In this document: positions 53,401-64,000 of the stretch, one piece after another
Position numbering within the stretch: position 1 is the first letter of the stretch
How the letters are laid out: every line of letters starts with the position of its first letter
Assembly: GCA_963565915.1 (NCBI GenBank)
Contig: OY751488.1
Span: 3,720,001 to 3,784,000 of the forward strand
Source of the DNA: Entoloma clypeatum
Taxonomy: Eukaryota > Basidiomycota > Agaricomycetes > Agaricales > Entolomataceae
Direction: 5' to 3'
Length of the DNA: 64,000 bases
Made by a program: the position numbers and the translations under genes
The notes under the pieces: model-generated
The model's database searches: none
The model's input: only the letters and a program-made list of their open reading frames with translations
What the model was told of the DNA's origin: nothing

Positions 53401-54318
53401 CACACAAGTACCAAAGGGGAAATTGTGATCGCCATCATTTATGTCGATGACTCTGCTTTTCTCAGCACAAAACAGGAATACACGCTAGAGAAAAAGAAGG
53501 CCTTCATGACAACATGGGAATGTAAGGACCTAGGGCATCTGGTGTCTGATGGGGAACCGAAGGAATTTCTCTCAATCCAAATAAGGCAACGTGGGAAGAG
53601 GATCTTCATTGATCAAGTACCTTACCTTGAGAAAATTCTCACACATATGGGGATAAGTGAATCCAATGCCACCCATACCCCACTCCCGATGGGCTACAAA
53701 CCCATGAAGTCTGAAGATGAACCCAATGCGGAACTCAGATCCAAGTACCAATCCGTTATTGGATCACTATTGTACTTAATGATCGGGACAAGACCCGACA
53801 TTTGTTTCGCTGTGATCAAAATGTCCCAATTCTCCACAAACCCTACCAAACGCCATTTAGAAGTGGCTAGGGATATTTGCAGGTATTTGAGGGCAACAAA
53901 AGATTATGCAATCATGTACGATGGTGATTCTGGGAAAGGAATCTACACATTTACAGACTCCGATTGGGCATCAGATGAAAACACCAGGAAGTCCACCACT
54001 GGTTACTTCATATCGCTGGCATCTGGAGCAGTAACATGGCTTAGAAGCATGCTTGCCGAACTTGGGATGCAGATCGGATCAGTCCCGATCTATGGAGATA
54101 ACAATGGCTCCGTCTTTATCGCATCCAACCCTGTAACTGAAAAGCGGTCCAAGCACATCGACGTGCAATTCCACTTCGTCAGAGAAAAAGTATCCGAAGG
54201 CATCATTACGGTCGAATTCATTGAAGGAGTGAATAACCCTGCAGACCTTTTAACTAAGAATCTGGGGAAAATCCTCTTTAACAAGTTTATCCCGTACTTT
54301 GGACTACTTAAAAATTAG
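50500..54318 (+). pseudogene. Copia Pol: protease, integrase, RT, RNase H (with deletion)
   Basis: It is in the same frame as Gag. Protease ILDSGASLHFTYEF is near 51199-51240. A GAG-pre-integrase HHCC region (WHKRLGHPN ... CTGCLKGKM) precedes the integrase core, with D in LIHSDLKQ, a reduced second site (WRVDGEFDEY) and E in NGRAERINQT. A TAG at 52291-52293 interrupts just after RVFGC. RT follows: KARLVAKGFSQ, FLDVSSAFLYG, and the catalytic YVDDSAF at about 53440. RNase H retains TDSDWASDE and GDNNGSVF and the His-rich end KRSKHIDVQFHF. The segment between AVTW and LRSMLAEL (near 54035) is missing; it normally holds the STEAEY block with the catalytic Glu. The frame is intact over the deletion and ends at 54316-54318. 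Confidence 0.9.
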
Positions 54319-54388
54319 GCGAAGAAAAAAGTACCTATATGGGAAAAAAGTAAGATGTATTTAGAAGTATGTACTAAATATGGGGGGG

Positions 54389-54686
54389 TGTTGAAACTTT
54401 TCCATCACATAGATTAGATTATATCATGTGACCTTAGACATATTTGATTACATACTTATTTGGTTGGTACAAACAGTAGTATGGTATATAAGACCAGGAA
54501 ACTGATAATATCAACAAGTTGTCTCTTGACTCTTAACCAGCTCCATCCCTCTTACCAGCCTCAACCGCTCTCACCAGCCCCACCCTTCTCAACCAAGTAA
54601 GTGACTAGAACGGTAGAGTAGAGTACTTCCACTGTAGCTGTGTTGCTCAGTACATCTGCGGCTAGCGCCCAGGTGGAACTTCAACA
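54389..54686 (+). repeat. 3' LTR of Copia element
   Basis: 298 bp, same length and ends as the 5' LTR, with six differences. Four are C/T or G/A changes at CpG sites (for example CACGTG versus CATGTG at the E-box-like position 54425-54430). Confidence 0.95.
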
Positions 54687-54793
54687 AAGAGGAAGGTAGG
54701 AAGGAGTGTGGTAAAGCTGATTTCTCATAAACTCGAACTCAGAATCGGAGCCTAGCTGGACTCCAACCAAATTCCAATTGATTCCATTTCCAA

Positions 54794-54877
54794 GGCCTGA
54801 TGGTCTAGTAGTATGATTCCTTGTTAGGATGTTTCCATCAATTTGAGGAGATCCCGGGTTCAATCCCCAGTCAGGCC
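54794..54877 (+). tRNA. tRNA-Pro (anticodon AGG) with intron of about 13 bases
   Basis: A seven-base acceptor stem (GGCCTGA / TCAGGCC) pairs perfectly. The A box TGGTCTAGTAGTATG and B box GGGTTCAATCCCC are present. Placing positions 32-36 at TTAGG gives anticodon AGG; the A after it is position 37, and a short intron (TGTTTCCATCAAT) follows before TTGAGG. The anticodon stem has two G-T pairs and the T stem has a C-A mismatch; all three weak pairs could stem from CpG deamination. T runs at 54892-54896 and 54902-54906 could terminate RNA polymerase III. The gene lies 68 bases beyond the LINE target duplication. It may be a functional copy or a decaying one. Confidence 0.75.
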
Positions 54878-55259
54878 CTGACTGGCAGTGTGCTTTTAGT
54901 TCTTTTTGTGCTTTCCCCCTCCCCCGTCTAAAAAACTATGCATAAAATGTCTATCCCGCCTGCACAGCAGGGCCTACACCTACTGCCATGTCAGATTTTG
55001 AATACCTCGAAGTGTACCAGAGGTAAACAATACTGCAAAGACCACAATCAGTATGTCATCGATTACACCTCAAACTCATGCATGATATAGAAACTTACAC
55101 TTTTGCGTTGAATACAATAAGCCAAGATGCTAACCTCAGATTGGCGGCCCGGAAAGGAAAATAAACGTTTGGATTTCATGATGTGGCAGATAAGCATATT
55201 ATACTGCACTGTTGCTAAGGTTATAATTAATGATCCTCCCTGAGTGACCTATTATCTGC
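54878..55259. other. Intergenic stretch between tRNA-Pro and protease gene
   Basis: No gene or repeat is recognised apart from the T runs just after the tRNA. It contains the 3' untranslated region of the minus-strand protease. Confidence 0.5.
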
Positions 55260-56445
55260 TTAGTTCCCCCGGTAAGTAGCCAGTTGCTGAGTCAGACGGG
55301 TTCTCTGGCCAGGTGTGAAGCCAGTCATGCAGGAATCATCGCTGTAGTCCATGAAGTTGTCTGTGGGTTCGTGATTAAGCGCAAGGGCCCCGCTGAGATA
55401 CGGGAGCACATACGGATAGGGTCAACGTCACCACCAGGGCAGGTATCGCGACCGGCTGGGCAACCGAATGCTGGGGAATCTTCGGGAGTGGTATCCGCGA
55501 CAGAATCACCATCACCGTTGCAACCACCCTCGAATGTGTGGTACAAGCCGACCCAGTGACCAGCTTCGTGAGTAAGGGTCTAGTTTATGGATGCAGCGTC
55601 AGGGAACGATGTGCAACAGATAACACATATTCGACTTACGCGGCCCAAGTTGAAGGGAGTAAGGGTGCCCCCAGGAACGGAGGAGAAGATCATCACGACA
55701 CCGTCGTCCTTGGGGTTGCCAGCATAACTGAACGGGAAGGTAGAAAAACCAAGCAGGCCCTCCGCAGAGCCGGAGGTGAAACTGGAGAATGGAGGTCAAA
55801 ACCAATACGTTCCTCCAGTACGAACAACAGGCATACGAACCCAACAGAGTAAACATTCAGGTCACTAGCACCGCCAGTTCGAAGGGTGTTCTTCATGTCG
55901 GTCTGCTGAGAGGTGTCAGGTGCGGCGTTGTTGAACCAGTCGGCGTTCACAGTGCGTGTGGTATTAGCCAGGACCCACGAGACCCCGACGTTGGCGTAGT
56001 CCTTGTTCAAGACATCAATCTGAGCGGCGATTTGGGAATCCCTGCAGAAGAAGACGTGGATGAGAAACAGGTATAAAAGTCAATGTGCAACATGAGACGT
56101 ACGGGATATTGCCTCCACCAGTGGTATTGTCCTTGCTGATGACGTGCCAGTAGATCTAGGTAAGCAGAGTAAACAAGACCGTGTCGCTGCAGTGCTCGGC
56201 ATGGTGAATTACGTTGTGGGCAGACTGGGCGGCGAGATCGCCAGAGACGATTTTGTTCTGCTTGAAGTGGGCTTCGGCCTGGAGGCGCTTCTCCTCAGTA
56301 ATGGCCGTTCCACACGTCCTACAGTGAAGGCGTAGAGATGTTGATAGAAGACTGACGATATTGTATTTGCATACCTCTGAGCAAAAGGCTTTGAGAGGGC
56401 TGAGGAAGCGCTGAGGAGAAGAACAAGGCCGATAGAGGAGAGCAT
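55260..56445 (-). CDS. Secreted pappalysin-like zinc metalloprotease (M43 family)
   Basis: A seven-exon model: 56445-56375, 56318-56213, 56155-56103, 56041-55841, 55781-55640, 55579-55414 and 55360-55260. All introns have GT...AG ends, and the exons sum to 840 bases, giving 279 residues plus stop. The start [18 protein letters not shown] is a clear signal peptide. The mature part contains [16 protein letters not shown] and [20 protein letters not shown], typical of fungal M43B proteases. The zinc site is [11 protein letters not shown] (near 55570-55538), the HExxHxxGxxH of metzincins, with E as catalytic base; it is followed by a cysteine-rich loop (GGCNGDGD ... GCPAGRDTC) and the Met-turn [10 protein letters not shown]. 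It is presumably an extracellular endopeptidase for nutrition or substrate modification. It points away from TOR, so the two genes share the region between them. Confidence 0.9.
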
Positions 56446-57741
56446 TTCGATTCCGGGGCAAAAGAACAGAATGCAGAAACAGGTCAAATCATGGTCTACT
56501 TAAACGTCAGGGGATTTCTGGTTATCGGCGAGAGGATACGCTATTGAGGTAGCGATGCGTTTAGTTTCACCATAGCGATGAAGGACAGATAAGCATGTCA
56601 TGCGAGACGAGACGACATGGCACAGACGCTTCGATCCATATGGTTGACGTGCGGAGCGGTCTGTATACCCCAGGGCCGTTACATGAGCCGGTTCCGAGCG
56701 GAAAAAAGTGCGTGTAGAACGTCGGACGACGAGTTGCTTGAAGCTCATGATCCGCAAAACTCGCGTCGCATCGTGCCCTAGATTTCCACCCGTTTCCACA
56801 GGCCCGAAGCTATAAGTGCTCAACGCTTTCGAGGGAGCTCGGGTTGTCTGAATATGAAGTGAAAATCGTTAGCAAGAATCTCATCGGGTTTATGACCCAC
56901 ACACCCGGAGGAAACCAGCATATGGAAGGCAAATATATAAGTATACAGTGAGGAACGCACACGAAAAATATGCTTGGCACCAAATCTAATCCCGATGTGT
57001 CACGTTGTAATCCGCAACTGGATATCAATTAAGGGTAACGACGCTAGGGTCGGGGCCATCCCTGGCCATCCATCCAAAACGACACGCCAATTTGTGCAGA
57101 ACCGACTGGTCAGTGGTAATGCAGAATTCCTAGAGAATGAAATACTCGAAATTGATATGGTGCGGGACGGCTTGTTTACTTCCGAGTCCCGACTTTGAAC
57201 TACGAGCCCCGCTCCGGCAGCGTCGCGGTGGACAGAAGGCCTAAGTGCGCCTTCTCCGCTGTTATGGCACGGATGATTTGTCCATTCCGAACCAGCACAT
57301 CTGGCATCCATATATCAAGATCTATATGTCACAATCGGTCTCTGTCAGTGCGATGATGCACTCGGAGGACCCGGTTTCTACCTGCAGTCAAAGTCATACT
57401 GGCCTCCAGCGTAAAGTCACGGTCCAACCTGGGTCCACTGGCTGCAGATTGGCCCCAGGAAGGCGGAAAGTGTCGGCAATTGGCCAGTCCATGTAGCTCA
57501 GGGCAGACGGAAGTCCCTGAGAATATGACTCCTGGTGTGTTTTTCCTGTATGGGTTGGTCGTGGATATGACTCAAGTCGTACTAGTACTACATAGATGTA
57601 TGTAAGAGTCATACTTCAAGTTGGAAGGCATGGTTCTAGCGAGACGCTGAAGCCTTGGAAACTAAACAGGAGCAAACTTACTCAAGCAATTGGGATCGGA
57701 ACGTCGTGTTGACATCAAGTCGCGTCCGTGTTTGCCTGATC
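56446..57741. other. Shared upstream region of the protease and TOR genes
   Basis: About 1.3 kb between two divergent starts; both promoters must lie here. Open frames on the minus strand (56823-56500 and others) lack recognisable domains, and I call no gene. TATATAAG occurs at 56934-56941 but is not well placed for either start. Confidence 0.5.
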
Positions 57742-60700
57742 ATGGCATCCAACGCGCAGCCAGCCCAGGTTGATCAGATATTTCAGAGCCTAAAGAACAA
57801 GAATGCCGAAGTCAGGCTCCAGGCTGCTCAAGAGCTCCAGCGCTATGCAAGTCTTTCTTGGTAGATCGAACATACTTTTAATCCGTCCTTCTAGCTGTCG
57901 ACAACTGTCGCAGAGATGTCTTCGGATGCCGCAGCGAAGTTATGGGACGACAACATCAATCGAAGGTTATTTGAGCTGACACATAGTCAGAATACGGCGG
58001 AAGCCTTTGGTGGCCTTGTAGCGATCAGTATGTGGTCTGTCGCTCAGTTTTTCCTCAACTCGGCCTCATCCGACAACAGGCCATCTCCTTGCTATTGAGG
58101 GAGAGGAGAATATCGATCCAAAACGGAATCTCTTGCGGTTTTGGAACTATGTTAAATACCTCCTTCCACATCACGACGTCAACCTTATGCTGGCGGCGTC
58201 CAAGACTCTTGGACAGATTGCGGTTATTGGAGGGGCCGCCTTTGGAGAGAGGTTCATGGATAAAGAAGTTCCTGCCGCAATAGAAATGATGCAACCTGAC
58301 AAGCAAGAGGCGCCGAGATACGCTGGCGTATTGATCCTCAAGGAGCTCGCTCGAAACAGTCAAACATATTTTCACTCCCATATCGCCTTCGTCTTCGAAA
58401 ATATTCTCGTTCCGCTGCGTGACCAGCGTGTAATAGTGAGAGAGGGAGCTGCGGAGCTGCTGGCAGCGTGCCTTGAGATCGTTACCACGAGGGAGCGCCA
58501 GAGTCGTAGCCCTTACTTGTTCAAGATTTTGCAGGATGCGCAGATGGGTCTGAAGCAGACTCAGCCAGAGGTGATTCATGGATCCCTTCTGACCTATCGA
58601 GAATTGTTGCTTCATGCAGGCATGGTACGAGATTTGTCCAACTCTTTTCTTCAGTTTGGGCACTCATCACTATAATAGTTTATGAAAGAGACATTCCTTG
58701 ATACTGCAGAACAAATTCTCCGCTTCAAATCTCACCGAGAGCTTGTCGTTCGCAAAATGGTCATCACGATGATCCCTTCACTTGCCGCTTATGATACGCA
58801 GACATTTACCGAGCACTTCTTGCACAAGGCTATGGGCCATCTATTGACCCAACTCGAGAAACCTGCGGAGCGATCATTCGGTTCGGATTTCAGTCTATGC
58901 CCATCGAGCCATACTCCTTATGCCTTCATTCGTAGCATTCATTGCAATCGGGCATACCGCCACAGCTGTTGGAAGTGACATGAAACCTTTCTTAGACTCG
59001 ATCATGATGCAAATTAAGCAAGGGCTGCAAAGCAGAGGGTAAGATCTCCCCCAATGAGGTATCATTCCATTCATCTTGTACCTAGACGAAAGAACGCACC
59101 TTCTGAAGAACCTATATTCCAATGTATTGGCATGCTCGCAGCAGCTGTTGGGCCCAACCTCACGAAATTACTCCATGACCAGCTTGATCTCATGCTAGCA
59201 TGTGGGCTCAGCGAGTCTTTGCGACAAGCCCTTACCGCAATCGCAAGACATATACCTCCTTTGCTTCGGACTATACAAGGTACTGTCAAATCCCGTCATC
59301 TTTTGTGTTTTAACGCTTATCGCTATTAGACCGGCTTTTGGATCTACTCTCCAACATATTGAGTGGTCAGCCTTATAAGCCACTCGGAGCTCCTACGACA
59401 TTGGGGCGGACGGAAATGGCCACCCTCACTCGAGATCTAAATCCTACTCAGGTTCGTTGCGTTTCGGAATTATGGTCGTCTGGCTTTTTCATGCGAGGAA
59501 ATGTATAATAGGTAACCACGAACGAAAAGAATCCTGAACTCATTACTCTGGCTCTTAACACGCTGGGGTCATTTGATTTTACAAGTATGTATGTCACCTT
59601 TTTCCATTTCCCGTACCCAATTTCTTTCTCTCAGGTCATGTTCTAAACGAATTTGTTCGCACTTGTGCCTTACCATATCTCGAGGACGACAACGCCGAGA
59701 TCAGGAGAGAAGCAGCACTTACCTGCTGTTGTCTCTTCGTCCGTGACCCCATCTGCTATCAAGCGAGTAGTCATGCCATTGAAGTCATCAGCGATGTCCT
59801 CGATAAACTCTTGACGGTCGGCATCGCCGATCCAGGTTTGTGTTTTCCTCTCGCAACCTAACATTAAGATCACCAACTCTATTAGATCCTACAATCCGTT
59901 CTACTGTTTTGACATCTCTTCATGAACGTTTCGACAAACATCTCGCCCAAGCTGAGAATGTTCGATCTATCTTCATCGCACTCAATGATGAGGTGTTTGA
60001 AAACAGAGTTGCTGCTGTGGCTTTGATTGGACGGCTTGGCAAACATAACCCAGCCTATGTCATGCCTTCCCTTCGGAAGGCCCTGATTCAGCTGTTGACT
60101 GAATTGGAATATTCGACAGTCCTGTGAGGAGTCCTTCAATTAACATTCTTCCTGGCATCTCACATTTCCTGTAGGCGCAATCGGGAGGAATGTACTCAAC
60201 TCTTGACCCGCCTCGTTAGCGCTACCCAGCGACTTATCAAACCATACGCTCTCCCTATGTTACGAATGCTCCTTCAAAAAGCCAACGACACCAATCCTAC
60301 CGTCGCCGCAAATGTTCTCATGTGCCTCGGAGAATTAACTTGCGTGGCCGGCGAGGATGCGATGACCCATGTCCCCGATCTCATGCAGGTTATCATGTCA
60401 CGCCTTGCGGACCCGTCCCTTATCAAGCGTGATGCTGCTCTTCATACTCTTGGTCAGGTCTGTTCAAGTACAGGATATGTCATCGCGCCTCTGGCAGATT
60501 ACCCCCAACTCCTGGAACTGTTGGGCAGGATACTAAAGACGGAGACCTCACAGCCTGTGCGACGGGAAGTTGTCAAGGTACTTGGCATCATGGGTGCTCT
60601 GGATCCTTATCGGCGAAAGGTGATTCGTCCTTTTCTTCTGATAGAAGTGGGCTGAGACACCATAACATAGCTTCGCTTTGAAGGCGAAGCAAGTGAGACT

Positions 60701-63700
60701 GCCTTGATCGCAGTAAATCAGGTTCCAATAAACCAACAAACTGGTCCTACCACGTCTGATGACTACTTCCAAAACGTTGTGATAACGGCCCTTTTGGCCA
60801 TATTGAAGGATCAGTCTCTCAACGCTCACCATCCGACCGTAATTGAGGCCATTATGTCCATCTTCAAGACCCAGGGATTGAAATGCGTGTCGTTCCTCCC
60901 GCAGGTCCTGAACCTGATATTCTTACGACTTCTCATACTGATCTAGTATTGTAGATAATACCTGCATTTGCTGCTGTCGCCCGAGGATCGACCGCAAGGT
61001 TAGGATTCTACCTGGAACAGCTCGCTATCCTTGTCGGAATCGTCAAACAACATGTCCGTAACTTTATGCCTGATATCTTCAGTCTAATCACTGAACTCTG
61101 GGAAAATGCAACTCTTCAATTGCCAATCGTTTCCTTGATCGAAGCTCTGGGCAAAGCGCTTGACTCAGAATTCAAACCATTCTTACCTACCATTCTTCCT
61201 TTGATTCTCAAAGTTTTCGAGGGAGAACTGAATGACAAGAGGATGATGACACAGATGAAGATTTTCGATGCATTCCTAACTTTCGGCACGAATATCGAGG
61301 AATACTTGCACCTCGTTATTCCGATTATTATCAAATCATACGAACGTCCTGAAGGCCCTGGAGCTACGCCTTTGCGGAAGAGGGCAATCCAGACTATCGA
61401 AGGCTTATCGCGACGCGTTAACTTTTCTGATCATGCTTCCCGCATTATCCATCCTTTGGTCCGCGTCTTGGAGTCGCAAAACAATGAGCTTCGTATGGCT
61501 GTGATGGACACTCTATGTGCATTGGTGGTCCAACTCGGATCCGATTTTGCCATTTTCATCCCCACCATTAACAAGGTTTGTGCCACCATGATGATATTAC
61601 TTACCATGGGGCTGATTCATTTGATAGTGCATTCTTCGAAACCGGATCAATAATCATCCAAAATACGAGAATATGATCTCGAAACTCTTGAATGGTGAAA
61701 GATTGCCGCAAGAGGCTGGTGTCCTTGATACTCTGTAAGTCGTACCCAGTTCCGTTAGTATCTGCATTTACTCATTACTATAACTAGTATCAGTGAGAGT
61801 TCTAAAGCTCCGGAATTTTCCGCTCCTGCTGAGGCGAGTAAATTGGCCGTGAACCAACAACATCTCAAACAGGCATGGGATACTTCACAAGTTACCACGC
61901 GCGACGATTGGGTAGGGTGGATGCATCGCCTCGGTGTTGAGTTCATGAAGGAATCACCATCGCATGCCCTCCGCGCGTGCATGAGTCTCGTCGACATTCA
62001 TCCTCCATTGGCCAAAGAGCTTTTCAATGCCGCTTTCCTGTCGTGTTGGAGTGAACTCTACGATCAATATCAAGTTAGGGTGCTTTTCGTCGCCTTGACT
62101 TATAACATGCTCATCTTTTTATCTTTTTAATAGGAAGATCTTGTACGATCCATCGAGTTCGCAATCACATCGACAACGGCGCCGGCAGACCTCATCCATC
62201 GTCTGCTAAATCTTGCTGAATTCATGGAGCATGAGGAGAAACCCCTTCCAATCGAACATCGGACTTTGGGTGAATATGCCATGAAGTACATGGCGTACGC
62301 CAAGGCCTTGCACTACAAGGAACTCGAATTTTTCGCCGAGGCTGCTCCCCCAGTAATAGAGTCGCTCATCTCAATTAACACCCGGCTTCAACAGCATGAT
62401 GCTGCATGGGGCACACTTTTGACGGCGCGCGAGCAGTACGATGTCAAAAAGCAGGAGGCATGGTATGAACGTCTAGGACGCTGGCAGGAAGCGCTGGCGG
62501 TCTATGAACGAAGAAGCGAGGTTGAGCCCAACGACCTTGGGACCCAAATGGGACGAATGAAGTGTTTACACGCTCTTGGTGAATGGGATCATCTAGCTGT
62601 TCTTGTCGGGCAGACGTGGTCGACAGCTGGTCATGACCTTCGACGTGATATTGCTCCGATGGCGACGGCGGCTGCATGGTCACTCCATGAGTGGGATGCC
62701 ATGGACGATTACCTGACGACGATGAAAGCCGACTCACCTGATCGTGCATTCTACCGAGCGATCCTATCTGTACATCGGAACCAGTTCCCGAAGGCCTTGG
62801 TCGACATCGCAAAAGCGCGCGATTTACTGGACCCCGAATTGAGCTCATTTGTTGGAGAGGGCTATGGTCGTTCATATAAGTACGTTGCTTTTACTTGGCA
62901 TAATGGGTCTGACTGATTCCGATGGTTTAGTGTCATGGTTAGAGCTCAAATGCTGTCGGAATTAGAGGAAATCATCGCCTTCAAACAGTACGCTGACCAG
63001 CCCGAGCGACAGAAAAATATGAGAAGGACTTGGATGAAACGGTATGCAATATTTTTCCCCCTTATTATGTTGATTAACTCTATTCACAGTCTGCAAGGTT
63101 GCCAACCTGATGTAGAAGTATGGCAGCGCATTCTACAGGTCAGGGCATTGGTACTCGACCCAGAAGACGATCCTGTGATGTGGATCAAGTTTTCAAACTT
63201 GTGTCGCAAGAATGACCGAATGGCGTTGGCTGATAAAACCATCAACTCCCTTTTGTCGCCAGAACGAGTGCGTAATTAATTGAGGTTGTGGAGCCAGATT
63301 GATGATTAAATCTGGTCAGCGTCTCCACGACCAACACCCCCACACCAAGGCCCCTCCCAATGTCGTCTATGCACACCTGAAATTCATGTGGGCGAATGGC
63401 GCTAAGGAAGAGAGTCTTCGCTTTATCCGCCAATTTTCCGCGAGTCTTTCTAGGGATCTGCAGGCTGAATCCGGTGAAAACCCATCGCATCCTGGCGTCC
63501 CGAAGCAGAAATTGACAGAGCTGTCAAGACTTCTTGCTCGGTGTCATTTCAAAACGGGTGAATGGCAGGTTGCACTTGCAGATAACTGGGGAGCAGTGAG
63601 TGTCTTCACAAGCCCTTTGAACCCATCTCAAAAACCGTGGTAGCGGAACGTGGAAGATATCTTGAATTCCTATTATCTTGCGACACATTTTGATCCCACA

Positions 63701-64000
63701 TGGTACAAAGCATGGCATACTTGGGCCCTTGCAAATTCCGAAGTTATTGGATATATGGAGAGCCAAAACGTGAACCGCACGACCGATGGTCCTCGAAGTG
63801 GGCTTGTTGCACATGTGATACAAGCCGTGGATGGTGAGGATCCCAGTTTTTCCTGTTGTCTCAAGAAGTCTCATCTTTCAACCAGGTTTTTTCCGTTCCA
63901 TAGCCTTGCGGAATGAGCAAGCATTACAAGACACACTTCGTTTGCTGACTCTTTGGTTCAAGTATGGTTCAGACGATGAAGTCAGCCATACAATAGGAAG
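57742..64000 (+). CDS. TOR: TOR (target of rapamycin) protein kinase, 5' part, runs off window
   Basis: It starts at the ATG at 57742 ([17 protein letters not shown]) and has many short introns, roughly 18-20 in the window. Exon 1 is 57742-57846; then 57895-58027, 58080-58624, 58679-58880 and 58936-59038; phases agree. The protein is a long array of HEAT repeats (for example [23 protein letters not shown] near 60970, [26 protein letters not shown] near 61230). The FAT domain begins near 62130 ([36 protein letters not shown]) and continues to the window end ([16 protein letters not shown]). The FRB and kinase domains must lie beyond 64000. TOR is the catalytic core of TORC1/TORC2 and controls growth in response to nutrients. 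No frameshift or stop is seen. The first intron appears to use a GC donor (GCAAGT at 57847). Confidence 0.95.

Larger units (their letters stand above)
48988..54686 (+). mobile_element. Ty1/Copia LTR retrotransposon, full length, nested in LINE
   Basis: Total length 5,699 bp, with two 298 bp LTRs and a perfect 5 bp target duplication AAGAG (48983-48987 and 54687-54691). The pol order protease-integrase-RT-RNase H is diagnostic of Copia. A primer-binding site follows the 5' LTR and a G-rich polypurine tract (TGGGGGGG at 54381-54388) precedes the 3' LTR. Two in-frame TAG codons and an in-frame RNase H deletion suggest this copy cannot move by itself. The LTRs differ at six positions, so the insertion is relatively recent. 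Confidence 0.95.
41362..54710 (-). mobile_element. Tad-like LINE retrotransposon with 15 bp target duplication, split by Copia
   Basis: The element is flanked by the perfect 15 bp duplication GTAAAGCTGATTTCT (41347-41361 and 54711-54725). Its 3' end is marked by a run of 16 T on the plus strand (41361-41376), the poly(A) tail of a minus-strand element. It has two ORFs: a Gag-like ORF1 with zinc knuckles, and ORF2 with endonuclease, RT and RNase H-like tail, as in the fungal Tad clade. After removal of the Copia insertion (48988-54686 plus one AAGAG) it is about 7.6 kb, which includes an internal tandem duplication of 1,135 bp. The 5' end lacks a start codon, so it is probably 5'-truncated. 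Confidence 0.9.

Noticed and set aside
56500..56823. 107-codon minus-strand frame upstream of the protease
   Set aside because: No domain, no intron support, and it lies where the protease promoter should be.

Overview
The window reads as nuclear DNA of a basidiomycete fungus, most likely an agaricomycete. The evidence is intron-dense genes with introns of about 45-70 bases, a fungal Crinkler-like protein, a secreted M43 metalloprotease, a TOR kinase gene, and the fungal repertoire of chromodomain gypsy, Copia, Tad-like LINE, Helitron, hAT, pogo and Tc1 elements. No species can be named from the sequence.

Layout. 0.2-1.65 kb: 5' half of a Crinkler (CRN)-like gene with a P-loop. 2.4-5.05 kb: a many-exon gene of unknown function. 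5.0-13.3 kb: a decayed Ty3/gypsy chromovirus on the minus strand, interrupted by a 750 bp solo LTR and by an apparently intact Tc1 element. 13.4-15.1 kb: N-terminal half of a hAT transposase. 15.2-17.6 kb: Copia relic, foldback-like GC-rich repeat and small tandem repeats. 17.6-26.2 kb: a non-autonomous Helitron joined head-to-tail to a nearly intact autonomous Helitron. 26.2-30.2 kb: repeats, the 3' half of a CRN-like gene on the minus strand, and a broken hypothetical gene. 30.26-41.35 kb: a pogo/DDE_1 transposon split by an 8 kb gypsy element, which carries an antisense cysteine-rich ORF that is itself split by a LINE tail. 41.36-54.71 kb: a LINE with a 15 bp target duplication, split by a Copia element. 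54.79 kb: tRNA-Pro. 55.26-56.45 kb: pappalysin-like protease (minus). 57.74 kb to the window end: 5' part of TOR (plus).

How the parts relate. About 50 kb is a nested transposon island between ordinary gene space on the right (tRNA, protease, TOR) and a broken CRN locus on the left. Target-site duplications date several insertions relative to each other: gypsy into pogo (CAACC), Copia into LINE (AAGAG), LINE beside the pogo end (15 bp), solo LTR into gypsy reverse transcriptase (GAGTT). Seventeen in-frame stops in the older elements are TGA codons that look like former CGA arginine codons, so CpG deamination seems to be the main cause of their death. The two CRN halves are complementary and on opposite strands, 27 kb apart, which suggests that an inversion broke one gene. 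The TOR and protease genes are intact within the limits of the window.
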